Source of the DNA: Bacteroidales bacterium
GTDB taxonomy: Bacteria > Bacteroidota > Bacteroidia > Bacteroidales > FEN-979
DNA length: 64,000 nt
Reading direction: 5' to 3'
Assembly: GCA_023231065.1 (NCBI GenBank)
Contig: JALNWE010000006.1
Coordinates: forward strand, 15,522 to 79,521
Part shown: piece by piece, positions 45,101 through 52,287 of the stretch
Layout of the letters: each line of letters starts with the position of its first letter
How positions within the stretch are numbered: position 1 is the stretch's first letter
Position numbers and translations under genes: made by a program
Notes under the pieces: generated by a model
Database searches by the model: none
The model's input: the letters and a program-made list of their open reading frames with translations, nothing else
Told to the model about the DNA's origin: nothing

Positions 45101-45306
45101 CGGGTATAACCTTTGTTACATTGGTAGTAATTTTTATCTTTGGCGGTGAAGTACTTCGTGGGTTCTGTTTCGCCCTTATCATTGGGGTGGTTTCCGGTAC
45201 ATACTCTTCGGTATTTAATGCCACACCTATTGCCTATGACATTTTAATGGTGCAAAAACGTAAGAAAGAAAGAAAAGAGCTGGCATTGAAAGCAAAAGGC
45301 AAATAA
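42106..45306 (+). CDS. secDF: protein translocase subunit SecDF (fused)
   Basis: 1066 residues, both SecD and SecF in one chain, which drives export with the proton motive force. SecD part: first helix at the N-terminus, the P1 motif LGLDLKGGMNVTMAV, five to six further helices beginning LGQESINAGLISFIIAFIGV. SecF part starts with DPGLDFTGGRSYIVRF near residue 770 and ends with six helices. Within the P1 periplasmic domain, about residues 270-430 form a large Ala/Lys/Ser-rich insertion (roughly 42.9-43.4 kb). A strong terminator follows at 45326. Confidence 0.97.
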   Translation: MQNKGVIKFFAITFVLVCLFQLSFTFIGYYYSGKATDYANAPQVTTLSKQMAKGDPLKEEYFFDSISKARLEYFNDSMANINVYNILIKKYTLKDVKEREINLGLDLKGGMNVTMAVSVPDVIRALSGNNPDPTFNKALQIATEKEKNSTRDFVDLFSESFKELDPNAKLASIFNTVELKDKINYNSTNADVIKVIREESNGAIDRTYNILTTRIDRFGVVQPNIQKLQTAGRILIELPGIKDPERVRKLLQGTAQLEFWETYQFPDLQPFFAEANKKLVSILTATNDSIAADSLLKADTAAATKAIASKQSLTEKKEPVKKGEITKDAAKSDTSKGNALLKQMGSDTSKTNMANKRNESFDEYAKKNPLFAYLNPAIYQDKNGQYVAGQTAMVGRAFIKDTSQVNRMLRMTKNMFPRDMKLAWTVKPREGSKDVLELVALKITSRDGSPALGGDMITSARQDYDQNGRVEVSMSMNSEGARIWKRLTGDNIGKQIAIILDGYVYSYPNVNSEIPNGMSSITGGNMTVEEAQDLANILKAGKLPAPARIVAEEIVGPSLGQESINAGLISFIIAFIGVLLYMSLYYNGAGHVADIALFANVFFLFGVLASIGAVLTLPGIAGIVLTLAMAVDSNVIIYERMREEVRAGKGMRLVVKDGFHHAYSAIIDGHVTTILTGIVLYIFGSGPIQGFATTLVLGLLLSLFSSIFIARLCFEWMLDRDMKITTGNKFTMDLFHNINIDFIGLRKKMYILSICIIVPGIISIFIRGLDPGLDFTGGRSYIVRFDQKVSTNDIRESLRKSFGESPEVKTFGPNTQVKITTKFMINSRDQKSDSIVNARLFEGVKGFYRTPITFTDFKATDAKKIIGELSSQRVDPTISYALIWKAFGAVLCSLVIIFIYIAIRFKNWQFGLGGVVSLFHDTLIILTMFTLFHGILPFGMEIDQTFIAAILTVIGYSIMDTVIIFDRIREYRALYPKRELSNNINAAINSTLGRTINTSGITFVTLVVIFIFGGEVLRGFCFALIIGVVSGTYSSVFNATPIAYDILMVQKRKKERKELALKAKGK

Positions 45307-45325
45307 ATCCCTTGCTAAAGTCCTG

Positions 45326-45371
45326 AAAGGACCCTGTCAGAAAAAGGAATCTGATATGGGTCCTTTTTTTT
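45326..45371 (+). terminator. rho-independent terminator of secDF
   Basis: Arms AAAGGACCC (45326-45334) and GGGTCCTTT (45358-45366) pair over 9 bp and run into a T8 tract. An inner stem, TCAGA (45337-45341) with TCTGA (45350-45354), extends the hairpin. Confidence 0.85.
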
Positions 45372-45393
45372 AAGTTGAATATACACTTTTGTC

Positions 45394-45401
45394 TATCTTT
45401 G
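45394..45401 (+). promoter_or_regulatory. -7 element before the PorE-like gene
   Basis: TATCTTTG, 31 bp before ATG 45432, immediately after the secDF terminator. A -33 box is not clear. Confidence 0.45.
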
Positions 45402-45431
45402 TACGTTAAACCAGCTATCCAAAGTATAATC

Positions 45432-47885
45432 ATGCGATATCCCATCGTAATCCTAACTTTCTTTCTGTTCCTGATATCCTCCGGAACTGCTCTTGGACAA
45501 AATAAATATTCCAGGGCCGCGGATGAGGCATATACAGACCAGATGTTCCTCCAGGCTTTACAAAAATATCAGAAAGCTTATTCAAAAGTCAAGAATAACA
45601 AAGGGGAACGCGATCGCATTTCATTCCGTATGGCGGAATGTTACCGTATGATGAATAATACTAAAAAAGCAGAGGTTGCATACAAACGGCTGGTCAACAA
45701 TCCAAAATATGTTAAAGACGACCCAAAAGTACTGCTCCTTTATGCAGATATGTTGAAAGCAAATGGCAACTATGATGAAGCCATCAAACAATACGGGGCA
45801 TACAAAGAAAAGGCATCCAGCGATCCCAAAGCAGATATCGGCATTGAGACCTGTAATCAGGCCAAGGAATGGATAGCAAACCCATCAAAATATGATGTAA
45901 AATGGGAAAAAGCGCTAAATTCCAAGGAAGATGATTTTGCCGCCGCCTATGCCGACAGAAAACTTAATTCTGTCATTTTTACCTCCGACCGTAGCGGGGC
46001 TAAAGGAAAAGATGTAGATAACTGGACCGGTCTGGGTTTTTCCGATTTTTTCTTTTCCAGGATTGACCGTAAGGGAGATTGGAGTAAACCCGTTCTTGCA
46101 GACCCATCGGGAATGATCAATTCCAAAGCTAATGACGGCGCCGGACAATTCAATCCCCGCTTTTCATCTTTTTATTTTACCCGCTGCTGGAATGAACCGA
46201 AACGAAAAAACGGGTGTGCCATCTTCAAATCAAGCCGTACCGGAAATACAGCATGGTCTGAACCCGAAAAAATCGACCTGGGGGGAGATTCCTCTACGAT
46301 CATGGGACATCCAACCCTCACCACAGATGAAACGATCTTTTTTTCAGCCGATCTTCCGGGTGGTTATGGCGGAAAAGATATCTGGATGGCAAAAAAGGAT
46401 AAAAAAGGTGGAAAATATTTAAAACAAAACCTGGGTCCCGAAATCAATACCGCTGGCGATGAACTTTTCCCTTTTATCAGGAACGACAGTATTCTCTATT
46501 TTGCCTCCAACGGGCTGCCCGGTATGGGGGGATTGGATATTTTTATGTCACACTATTCAAATGGAAGCTGGAGCCGTCCTGAAAACATGAAATATCCAGT
46601 GAATTCGGCTGCTGACGATTTTGCCATGGTCTTTAATCCTGAAGAAGCGGAACAAGGCTTGCTTACCTCAAACCGTCCGGGTGGAAAAGGTCGCGATGAT
46701 ATCTATTCCTTTATTATCCCTCCGGTTTATTTTACACTGGAAGGAAATGTGACTGATGACCGTACCCTTCAACCGGTCCAGGGAGCAAAAGTCAGCATCG
46801 TAGGGACAAACGGAAAATCTCTTGAAGATAATACAGATGATAAAGGCCACTATGGATTCAATAAAATGCAGATCGCACCCAATACGACCTATGATATCCT
46901 TGTGACCAAAAAAGATTATTTCAATGAAAAGGGTCGGGAAACCACCGTTGGCCTCGAAAAGAGTAAAGATCTGATCCGGAATTTTATCCTCCGGCCTATT
47001 CCTAAAAAACCGGTCGTACTTCCCGATATCCTGTATGATCTGGCCAAGTGGGACTTGAAACCCCAGTATCAGGATTCGCTTCAGGGGCTTATTGAGACAC
47101 TCGATGCCAATGAAAACATTGTTGTTGAGCTGGCCTCCCATACGGATACCCGCGACACGGAAGAACGGAATGACATCCTCTCTCAAAAACGGGCTCAGAG
47201 TGTTGTTGATTATCTCATTTCCAGAGGAATAGACCCTGACCGCCTGGTAGCCAAAGGATATGGCGAACGGGTTCCCCGCACCCTGACCAAAGATATTACC
47301 AAAGAAGGATATACTTTTAAGGCAGGCACGGCCATCACGGATTCCATCATCGCCCTGCTTCCGGGAAATGATGTCAAAGAAGCCGCACACCAGTTAAACC
47401 GAAGGACTGAATTCAGCATTTTGAGAAATGACTATATCCCTAAAACAAAAATCGATAAAACTGCCGCTCCTACAAAAATAGAAGTGGTAGTCAATCCGGA
47501 GGAAAACAATGTTGCGGTAACCACAACCAAAGAAGGATATCTCCTCGGAACTTCTTATATCAATGGCATCACAACCGAATTCGCATACAACCCGAAAGAA
47601 AAAGAAGTTTATATTTCCCCGCAGGTTGCCCTGACACTACTGAAAGATGGTATCATTGATAAATCCAATTTTGAAGGAGATGTTTCTAAAATTATCGGGG
47701 AGGGCGAAATCGCTGAAAAAGCAGTGATTACGCTCAAAGAGGTCCGGATTGGTAAAAACACTATAAAAGACATGAAGGTTACAGTTAATAAAAAAGTCCA
47801 GTCATTACAGTTCGGAGAAAAGACCCTGAAGGAATTCGGCAATTTCAGCATCGATTCCAAAAACGGATTGATCATTTTTGAATAA
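45432..47885 (+). CDS. PorE-like envelope protein: TPR, propeller, CRD, OmpA, degenerate retropepsin-like tail
   Basis: 817 residues from ATG 45432, which gives a signal peptide ending at LGQ. Order of domains: TPR about 25-150; PD40/WD40-like beta-propeller 165-430 (FTSDRSG, FSADLPGGYGGKDIW, YFASNGLPGMGGLDI, LTSNRPGGKGRDDIY); carboxypeptidase regulatory-like CRD 434-525; OmpA peptidoglycan-binding 530-665 (ASHTDTRDTEERNDILSQKR, GYGERVP). This matches PorE of the type IX secretion system, though several Bacteroidota paralogues share the layout. Residues 698-817 look like a clan AA retropepsin fold lacking the DTG triad. Confidence 0.7.
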   Translation: MRYPIVILTFFLFLISSGTALGQNKYSRAADEAYTDQMFLQALQKYQKAYSKVKNNKGERDRISFRMAECYRMMNNTKKAEVAYKRLVNNPKYVKDDPKVLLLYADMLKANGNYDEAIKQYGAYKEKASSDPKADIGIETCNQAKEWIANPSKYDVKWEKALNSKEDDFAAAYADRKLNSVIFTSDRSGAKGKDVDNWTGLGFSDFFFSRIDRKGDWSKPVLADPSGMINSKANDGAGQFNPRFSSFYFTRCWNEPKRKNGCAIFKSSRTGNTAWSEPEKIDLGGDSSTIMGHPTLTTDETIFFSADLPGGYGGKDIWMAKKDKKGGKYLKQNLGPEINTAGDELFPFIRNDSILYFASNGLPGMGGLDIFMSHYSNGSWSRPENMKYPVNSAADDFAMVFNPEEAEQGLLTSNRPGGKGRDDIYSFIIPPVYFTLEGNVTDDRTLQPVQGAKVSIVGTNGKSLEDNTDDKGHYGFNKMQIAPNTTYDILVTKKDYFNEKGRETTVGLEKSKDLIRNFILRPIPKKPVVLPDILYDLAKWDLKPQYQDSLQGLIETLDANENIVVELASHTDTRDTEERNDILSQKRAQSVVDYLISRGIDPDRLVAKGYGERVPRTLTKDITKEGYTFKAGTAITDSIIALLPGNDVKEAAHQLNRRTEFSILRNDYIPKTKIDKTAAPTKIEVVVNPEENNVAVTTTKEGYLLGTSYINGITTEFAYNPKEKEVYISPQVALTLLKDGIIDKSNFEGDVSKIIGEGEIAEKAVITLKEVRIGKNTIKDMKVTVNKKVQSLQFGEKTLKEFGNFSIDSKNGLIIFE

Positions 47886-47890
47886 TCCTG

Positions 47891-49060
47891 ATGAGAAAAT
47901 CTTCCCGATACGAACAGCGTGGCGTATCTGCATCCAAAGAGGACGTTCATACCGCCATCAGGAAAACCGATAAGGGAATTTTTCCAGGGGCTTTTTGTAA
48001 AATCATACCTGATATTCTTGGAGGCGATCCTGAATGGTGCAACCTGATGCATGCCGATGGCGCCGGCACCAAGTCTTCACTGGCTTATCTGTACTGGAGG
48101 GAAACCGGTGATCTGTCGGTCTGGAGAGGCATAGCACAGGATGCCATCGTGATGAACCTGGATGACCTTCTCTGCGTCGGAGCCACAAATGATATACTAA
48201 TCTCCTCTACCATTGGACGAAATAAAAACCTGATTCCCGGTGAAGTGATTTCCGAAATTATTGATGGAACTGAAGCTTTTCTTACCATGTTGCGGGAACA
48301 GGGAATTGGTATCTGGTCAACCGGCGGTGAGACTGCCGATGTGGGTGATCTGGTAAGGACGATTATTGTCGATTCGACGGTTAGTTGCAGAATGAAACGA
48401 AAAGAGGTGATCGATAATGCCAACATTCGTCCGGGCGATGTCATTGTAGGACTGGCATCCTTTGGGAAAGCCTCGTATGAAAGCGAATATAACGGCGGGA
48501 TGGGCAGTAACGGTCTTACTTCTGCAAGACATGACATCCTGAATAACTTTTATTCAAAAGCTTTTCCCGAAAGTTATGATGGGGAAATGCCGGAAAACCT
48601 GATCTATTCAGGCACACATCGTCTGACTGATGCTTCTGAAATAGAAGGGGTTACAATTGGTAAATTAATTCTCTCCCCCACCCGTACGTATGCCCCGGTT
48701 GCTAAAAAAATCCTTGATCAGTACCGGGATGAAATCCACGGAATGGTTCATTGCAGCGGTGGGGCCCAAACAAAAATCCTGCATTTTATTAATCAGATAC
48801 ACGTCATTAAAGATAATCTTTTCCCGGTACCACCTTTGTTCAGGTTGATCCGGACGGAATCAGATACACCCTGGATGGAGATGTACGCCGTATTCAATAT
48901 GGGACATCGTATGGAATACTATGTACCTGAAAAGACGGCTCATTCCATCATCGGCATTTCAGCTGAATTTGGGATCGATGCCAGGATCATCGGACGATGT
49001 GGGCCGGCTTCGTCCAAAAAGTTGACCATCATCAGTGAATTCGGGGAATTTCACTATTAA
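47891..49060 (+). CDS. purM: phosphoribosylformylglycinamidine cyclo-ligase (AIR synthase)
   Basis: 389 residues. Converts FGAM to AIR with ATP in purine synthesis. N-terminal YEQRGVSASKEDVHTAI, the DGAGTKSSLAYLYW segment with metal- and nucleotide-binding Asp and Thr, MNLDDLLCVGATNDILISST, and the C-terminal SGGAQTKILHFI. It is longer than the E. coli enzyme (345) and matches the Bacteroidota type. Only 5 bp after the PorE-like gene, so probably cotranscribed, which is functionally odd. Confidence 0.9.
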   Translation: MRKSSRYEQRGVSASKEDVHTAIRKTDKGIFPGAFCKIIPDILGGDPEWCNLMHADGAGTKSSLAYLYWRETGDLSVWRGIAQDAIVMNLDDLLCVGATNDILISSTIGRNKNLIPGEVISEIIDGTEAFLTMLREQGIGIWSTGGETADVGDLVRTIIVDSTVSCRMKRKEVIDNANIRPGDVIVGLASFGKASYESEYNGGMGSNGLTSARHDILNNFYSKAFPESYDGEMPENLIYSGTHRLTDASEIEGVTIGKLILSPTRTYAPVAKKILDQYRDEIHGMVHCSGGAQTKILHFINQIHVIKDNLFPVPPLFRLIRTESDTPWMEMYAVFNMGHRMEYYVPEKTAHSIIGISAEFGIDARIIGRCGPASSKKLTIISEFGEFHY

Positions 49061-49091
49061 TCCCTGGCCTTCAGCAATCCTGTTTTTTTCC

Positions 49092-49099
49092 TACCTTTG
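49092..49099 (+). promoter_or_regulatory. -7 element before prfA
   Basis: TACCTTTG followed by CA, 19 bp before ATG 49118; no clear -33. Confidence 0.4.
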
Positions 49100-49117
49100 C
49101 ATTTTATTAAGCATGCC

Positions 49118-50188
49118 ATGTTAGATAAATTAGAAGCCATCAGGCTCAAATATGAAGACCTCCAGGTACAAATGAACGACCCATCGGTGATGGGCGATAT
49201 GAAGCGTTATATCAAATTAAACAAGGATTATAAGGAACTCCTGCCCATCATGGAGGCTTTTGAACGATATAAACATATCCTGGCCAACATCGACAACGCA
49301 AAGGACATTATCCACAACGAAAAAGATGAAGAGTTCCGGAGCATGGCAAAGGATGAGTTAAACAACCTGACGGGAGAAAAAGAACAATTGGAAGAAGAAA
49401 TCCGGATGATGCTCATTCCTGCTGATCCGGAAGATGAAAAAAATGCCGTTGTCGAAATCCGGGCTGGTACTGGCGGTGATGAGGCCAGCATTTTCGCCGG
49501 TGATCTGTTCAGGATGTACAATAAATATTGTGAAACAAAAAAATGGAAAGTCGATCTGATAGATTTCACCGAAGGCACCATGGGGGGATTCAAGGAGGTC
49601 ATCTTCAATGTATCCGGCGAAAATGTATATGGACAACTCAAATATGAATCCGGTGTGCACCGCGTCCAGCGCGTTCCCCAAACTGAAACACAGGGACGGG
49701 TACATACTTCTGCGGCTACGGTCGCAATTTTACCGGAGGCAGATGAATTTGATGTGGAAATAAAACCTGCAGATGTTCGTAAAGACACGTTTTGTTCTTC
49801 AGGGCCCGGAGGACAATCGGTTAATACAACTTATTCAGCCATACGGCTTACCCATATACCTTCAGGAATCGTTGTCTCCTGTCAGGATGAAAAATCGCAG
49901 ATCAAGAACTATGAGAAAGCGATGAAAGTATTACGTACCCGATTGTACGAACAGGAACATCAGAAGTACCTGGATGAAATATCAAGGAAACGCAAAACGA
50001 TGGTTTCAACGGGCGACCGTTCAGCTAAAATCCGGACTTATAATTACCCACAAAGCCGTGTCACGGATCACCGCATTAACCTAACGCTTTACAATCTGCC
50101 GGTAATCCTCGATGGCGAAGTTCAACCCCTGATCGATGCGCTCCAGTTAGCTGAAAATGCAGAAAGGCTAAAAGAAGCCGTTCAATGA
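49118..50188 (+). CDS. prfA: peptide chain release factor 1
   Basis: 356 residues from ATG 49118 (MLDKLEAIRLKYEDLQVQMN); a start at 49097 would add 7. GGQ catalytic tripeptide in SGPGGQSVNTTYSAIRLTH. The tripeptide anticodon region reads VPQTETQGRVHTSAATVAIL, with PQT where E. coli has PAT, so UAA/UAG specificity (RF1) fits. Ends DALQLAENAERLKEA. Single-frame, unlike RF2, which uses a programmed frameshift. Confidence 0.96.
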   Translation: MLDKLEAIRLKYEDLQVQMNDPSVMGDMKRYIKLNKDYKELLPIMEAFERYKHILANIDNAKDIIHNEKDEEFRSMAKDELNNLTGEKEQLEEEIRMMLIPADPEDEKNAVVEIRAGTGGDEASIFAGDLFRMYNKYCETKKWKVDLIDFTEGTMGGFKEVIFNVSGENVYGQLKYESGVHRVQRVPQTETQGRVHTSAATVAILPEADEFDVEIKPADVRKDTFCSSGPGGQSVNTTYSAIRLTHIPSGIVVSCQDEKSQIKNYEKAMKVLRTRLYEQEHQKYLDEISRKRKTMVSTGDRSAKIRTYNYPQSRVTDHRINLTLYNLPVILDGEVQPLIDALQLAENAERLKEAVQ

Positions 50189-50230
50189 ATGGATATTGCT
50201 AATATTTAGTTGCACAAATCGTGAATCACA

Positions 50231-51082
50231 ATGACCCATCAGGAATTAATTGATCTGATTACCGAAAAAAAATCTTTTCTCTGTATCGGTCTTGACTCCG
50301 ATCTTGCGAAAATCCCGCAACACCTGTTGAAGGAAGAAGATCCGATCTTCAGCTTCAATAAACAGATCATTGATGCCACCCATGATCTTGCCATCGCTTA
50401 TAAACCCAATTTTGCTTTTTACGAATCCAACGGGGAAAAGGGATGGCATAGTCTGATCAGGACCATTCAATACATCAACGAAGTATATCCAAAACAAATC
50501 TTCACCATCGCCGATGCCAAACGGGGGGATATCGGGAACACGTCCCAACAATACGCCAGGGCCATGTTTGAACCATCAGGGTCGGGGATGGATTTTGACG
50601 CTGTCACAGTTGCTCCTTATATGGGAGAAGATTCCGTAAAACCCTTCCTCTCCTATTCAGGAAAATGGATCATTGTTCTGGCGCTTACATCGAACAAGGG
50701 TGCAGAAGATTTTCAATTCTTAGGGCCGGAAGGAAAACATCTTTTTGAAGAGGTGCTTTCCAAGTCTTGTCAGTGGGGTGATAAAGAGAATATGATGTAT
50801 GTAATTGGCGCAACAAAAGCTGCCATGCTATCGAAGGTCAGAAGGATCGTCCCTGATCATTTCCTCCTGATTCCAGGAATTGGGGCACAGGGCGGAAGCC
50901 TGACAGAAGTGGCAAAATATGGTTTGAACAGGAATTGCGGGTTGATTGTGAACTCATCACGCAATATCATTTATGCTTCCGGAGGAGCTGATTTTGCTGA
51001 CAAGGCACGGATCGCCGCCCTTGAAATACAAAAAGAAATGGAGCAAATACTAAAAAGCCCCGTGATCAACGAGGCTTTTTAA
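50231..51082 (+). CDS. pyrF: orotidine 5'-phosphate decarboxylase, type 2
   Basis: 283 residues. Final step of UMP synthesis. The catalytic DAKRGDIG motif (Asp-Lys-Asp) is seen in TIADAKRGDIGNTSQQYAR, together with LCIGLDSD and YKPNFAFYES, the longer type 2 form. Its last codons are part of the bidirectional terminator with ilvE (51052-51080). Confidence 0.97.
   Translation: MTHQELIDLITEKKSFLCIGLDSDLAKIPQHLLKEEDPIFSFNKQIIDATHDLAIAYKPNFAFYESNGEKGWHSLIRTIQYINEVYPKQIFTIADAKRGDIGNTSQQYARAMFEPSGSGMDFDAVTVAPYMGEDSVKPFLSYSGKWIIVLALTSNKGAEDFQFLGPEGKHLFEEVLSKSCQWGDKENMMYVIGATKAAMLSKVRRIVPDHFLLIPGIGAQGGSLTEVAKYGLNRNCGLIVNSSRNIIYASGGADFADKARIAALEIQKEMEQILKSPVINEAF
51052..51080. terminator. bidirectional terminator between pyrF and ilvE
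   Basis: AAAAAGCC (51052-51059) pairs with GGCTTTTT (51073-51080), plus an inner CGT/ACG stem. A-run upstream and T-run downstream allow it to act on both strands. It overlaps the end of pyrF and lies 19 bp past the ilvE stop. Confidence 0.8.
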
Positions 51083-51098
51083 CTTTTTATAAAATCTG

Positions 51099-52118
51099 CT
51101 ATTTGATAATGGTCACCCATCCATGGGTATCCGGTTCCGTCCCTTCCTGGATCCCTTTCAATTTCAAATAAAGTTTAGTCGAGACGGGACCTGCTTTTCC
51201 ATCCTTACAATAATTATATACTTTTCCAGTGTCCCGGTCATGAATCTGGCAGATGGGCGAAATAACCGCGGCCGTTCCACAAGCTCCCGTTTCATCAAAC
51301 TCCGATAATTCTTCAACAGGAACGTGCCGGCGTTCCACTTTTAATCCAATCTCTTCAGCGATTTTACACAATGACATATTGGTGATGGATGGCAGGATTG
51401 ATTTAGAATCAGGGGTGATGTATGTATTTCCTTTTATTCCAAAGAAATTGGCCGGTCCTGCTTCGTCAATATATTTTTTCTCACAAGCATCCAGAAAGAT
51501 ACTTGCGGCAAATCCCTCTTTATGGGCCCTTTCTCCAGCCCTTAAACTGGCTGCATAATTACCACCCACTTTGACATATCCTGTTCCCAACGGCGCAGCC
51601 CTGTCAAAATCGCGAACGATCTGCATTTTTACAGGGTTAAATCCCTCTTTGAAATAAGGTCCCACAGGACCGACAAATACCATAAACAAATATTCCTTCC
51701 CGGGTTTTACACCGACTTCCCCACCGGTACCTATCAGAAGCGGCCTGATATACAGGGATGCTCCCTCACCATAAGGCGGAACATATTTAAGGTTCAGTTT
51801 AACCGCTTTGACTACCATTTCCTCAAAAAGTGGAACCGGTACCTCGGCCATCATTATACCTTTGGATGAATTCTGCATCCTTTTTGCATTTTCAACCATC
51901 CTGAAAATACGGATCTTACCATCAATTCCAGTGAAGGCTTTCATCCCTTCAAAAGCTTCCTGGCCATAGTGCAAGCAGGTTGCTGCCATGTGCATCGTAA
52001 TCATTTCGGAATCGGTAACCTCAATGTTTCCCCATTTTCCGTCTTTGTAATAACAACGGACATTATAATCCGTTTTAAAATAACCAAATGGCAGGTTTTT
52101 CCAATCAATCGTATTCAT
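51099..52118 (-). CDS. ilvE: branched-chain amino acid aminotransferase
   Basis: 339 residues, PLP fold IV; the last step of leucine, isoleucine and valine synthesis. The catalytic lysine lies in GYVKVGGNYAASLRAGERAH. Also present are QEAFEGMKAF, FRMVENAKRM and the phosphate-binding SITNMSLCKIAEE and CGTAAVISPI. Related to the eukaryotic-type BCAT. Divergent from htpG, with a -7-like TATTTTTG (minus) at 52184-52191 in the 169-bp spacer. Confidence 0.96.
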   Translation of the reverse strand: MNTIDWKNLPFGYFKTDYNVRCYYKDGKWGNIEVTDSEMITMHMAATCLHYGQEAFEGMKAFTGIDGKIRIFRMVENAKRMQNSSKGIMMAEVPVPLFEEMVVKAVKLNLKYVPPYGEGASLYIRPLLIGTGGEVGVKPGKEYLFMVFVGPVGPYFKEGFNPVKMQIVRDFDRAAPLGTGYVKVGGNYAASLRAGERAHKEGFAASIFLDACEKKYIDEAGPANFFGIKGNTYITPDSKSILPSITNMSLCKIAEEIGLKVERRHVPVEELSEFDETGACGTAAVISPICQIHDRDTGKVYNYCKDGKAGPVSTKLYLKLKGIQEGTEPDTHGWVTIIK

Positions 52119-52241
52119 ATAAGTAGATTTTAGTTTGTTTTTTCAGCTAGTTATACCTTGTAAAGTTAGAAATTTTCTCGTTCCAAAAATAGAAATGTAA
52201 AAATTTCCTGCTAATTGTCATTTTGGCAGCCATCCCGGCAA

Positions 52242-52257
52242 TGGCACCTTGTTTGAT
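52242..52257 (+). promoter_or_regulatory. sigma-54-like element upstream of htpG
   Basis: TGGCAC-N5-TTGAT, GG-N10-GA, as in front of grpE. It lies 31 bp before ATG 52288. A second TTGGCAG at 52223-52229 precedes it, and GCCAT and ATGGC form a small inverted repeat (52228-52245). Confidence 0.4.
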
Positions 52258-52287
52258 CATCTGGCTGCAATAAAAAACTCATTGACT

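Noticed and set aside
46668..47390. 240-codon ORF on the minus strand
   Set aside because: Antisense shadow of the PorE-like gene.
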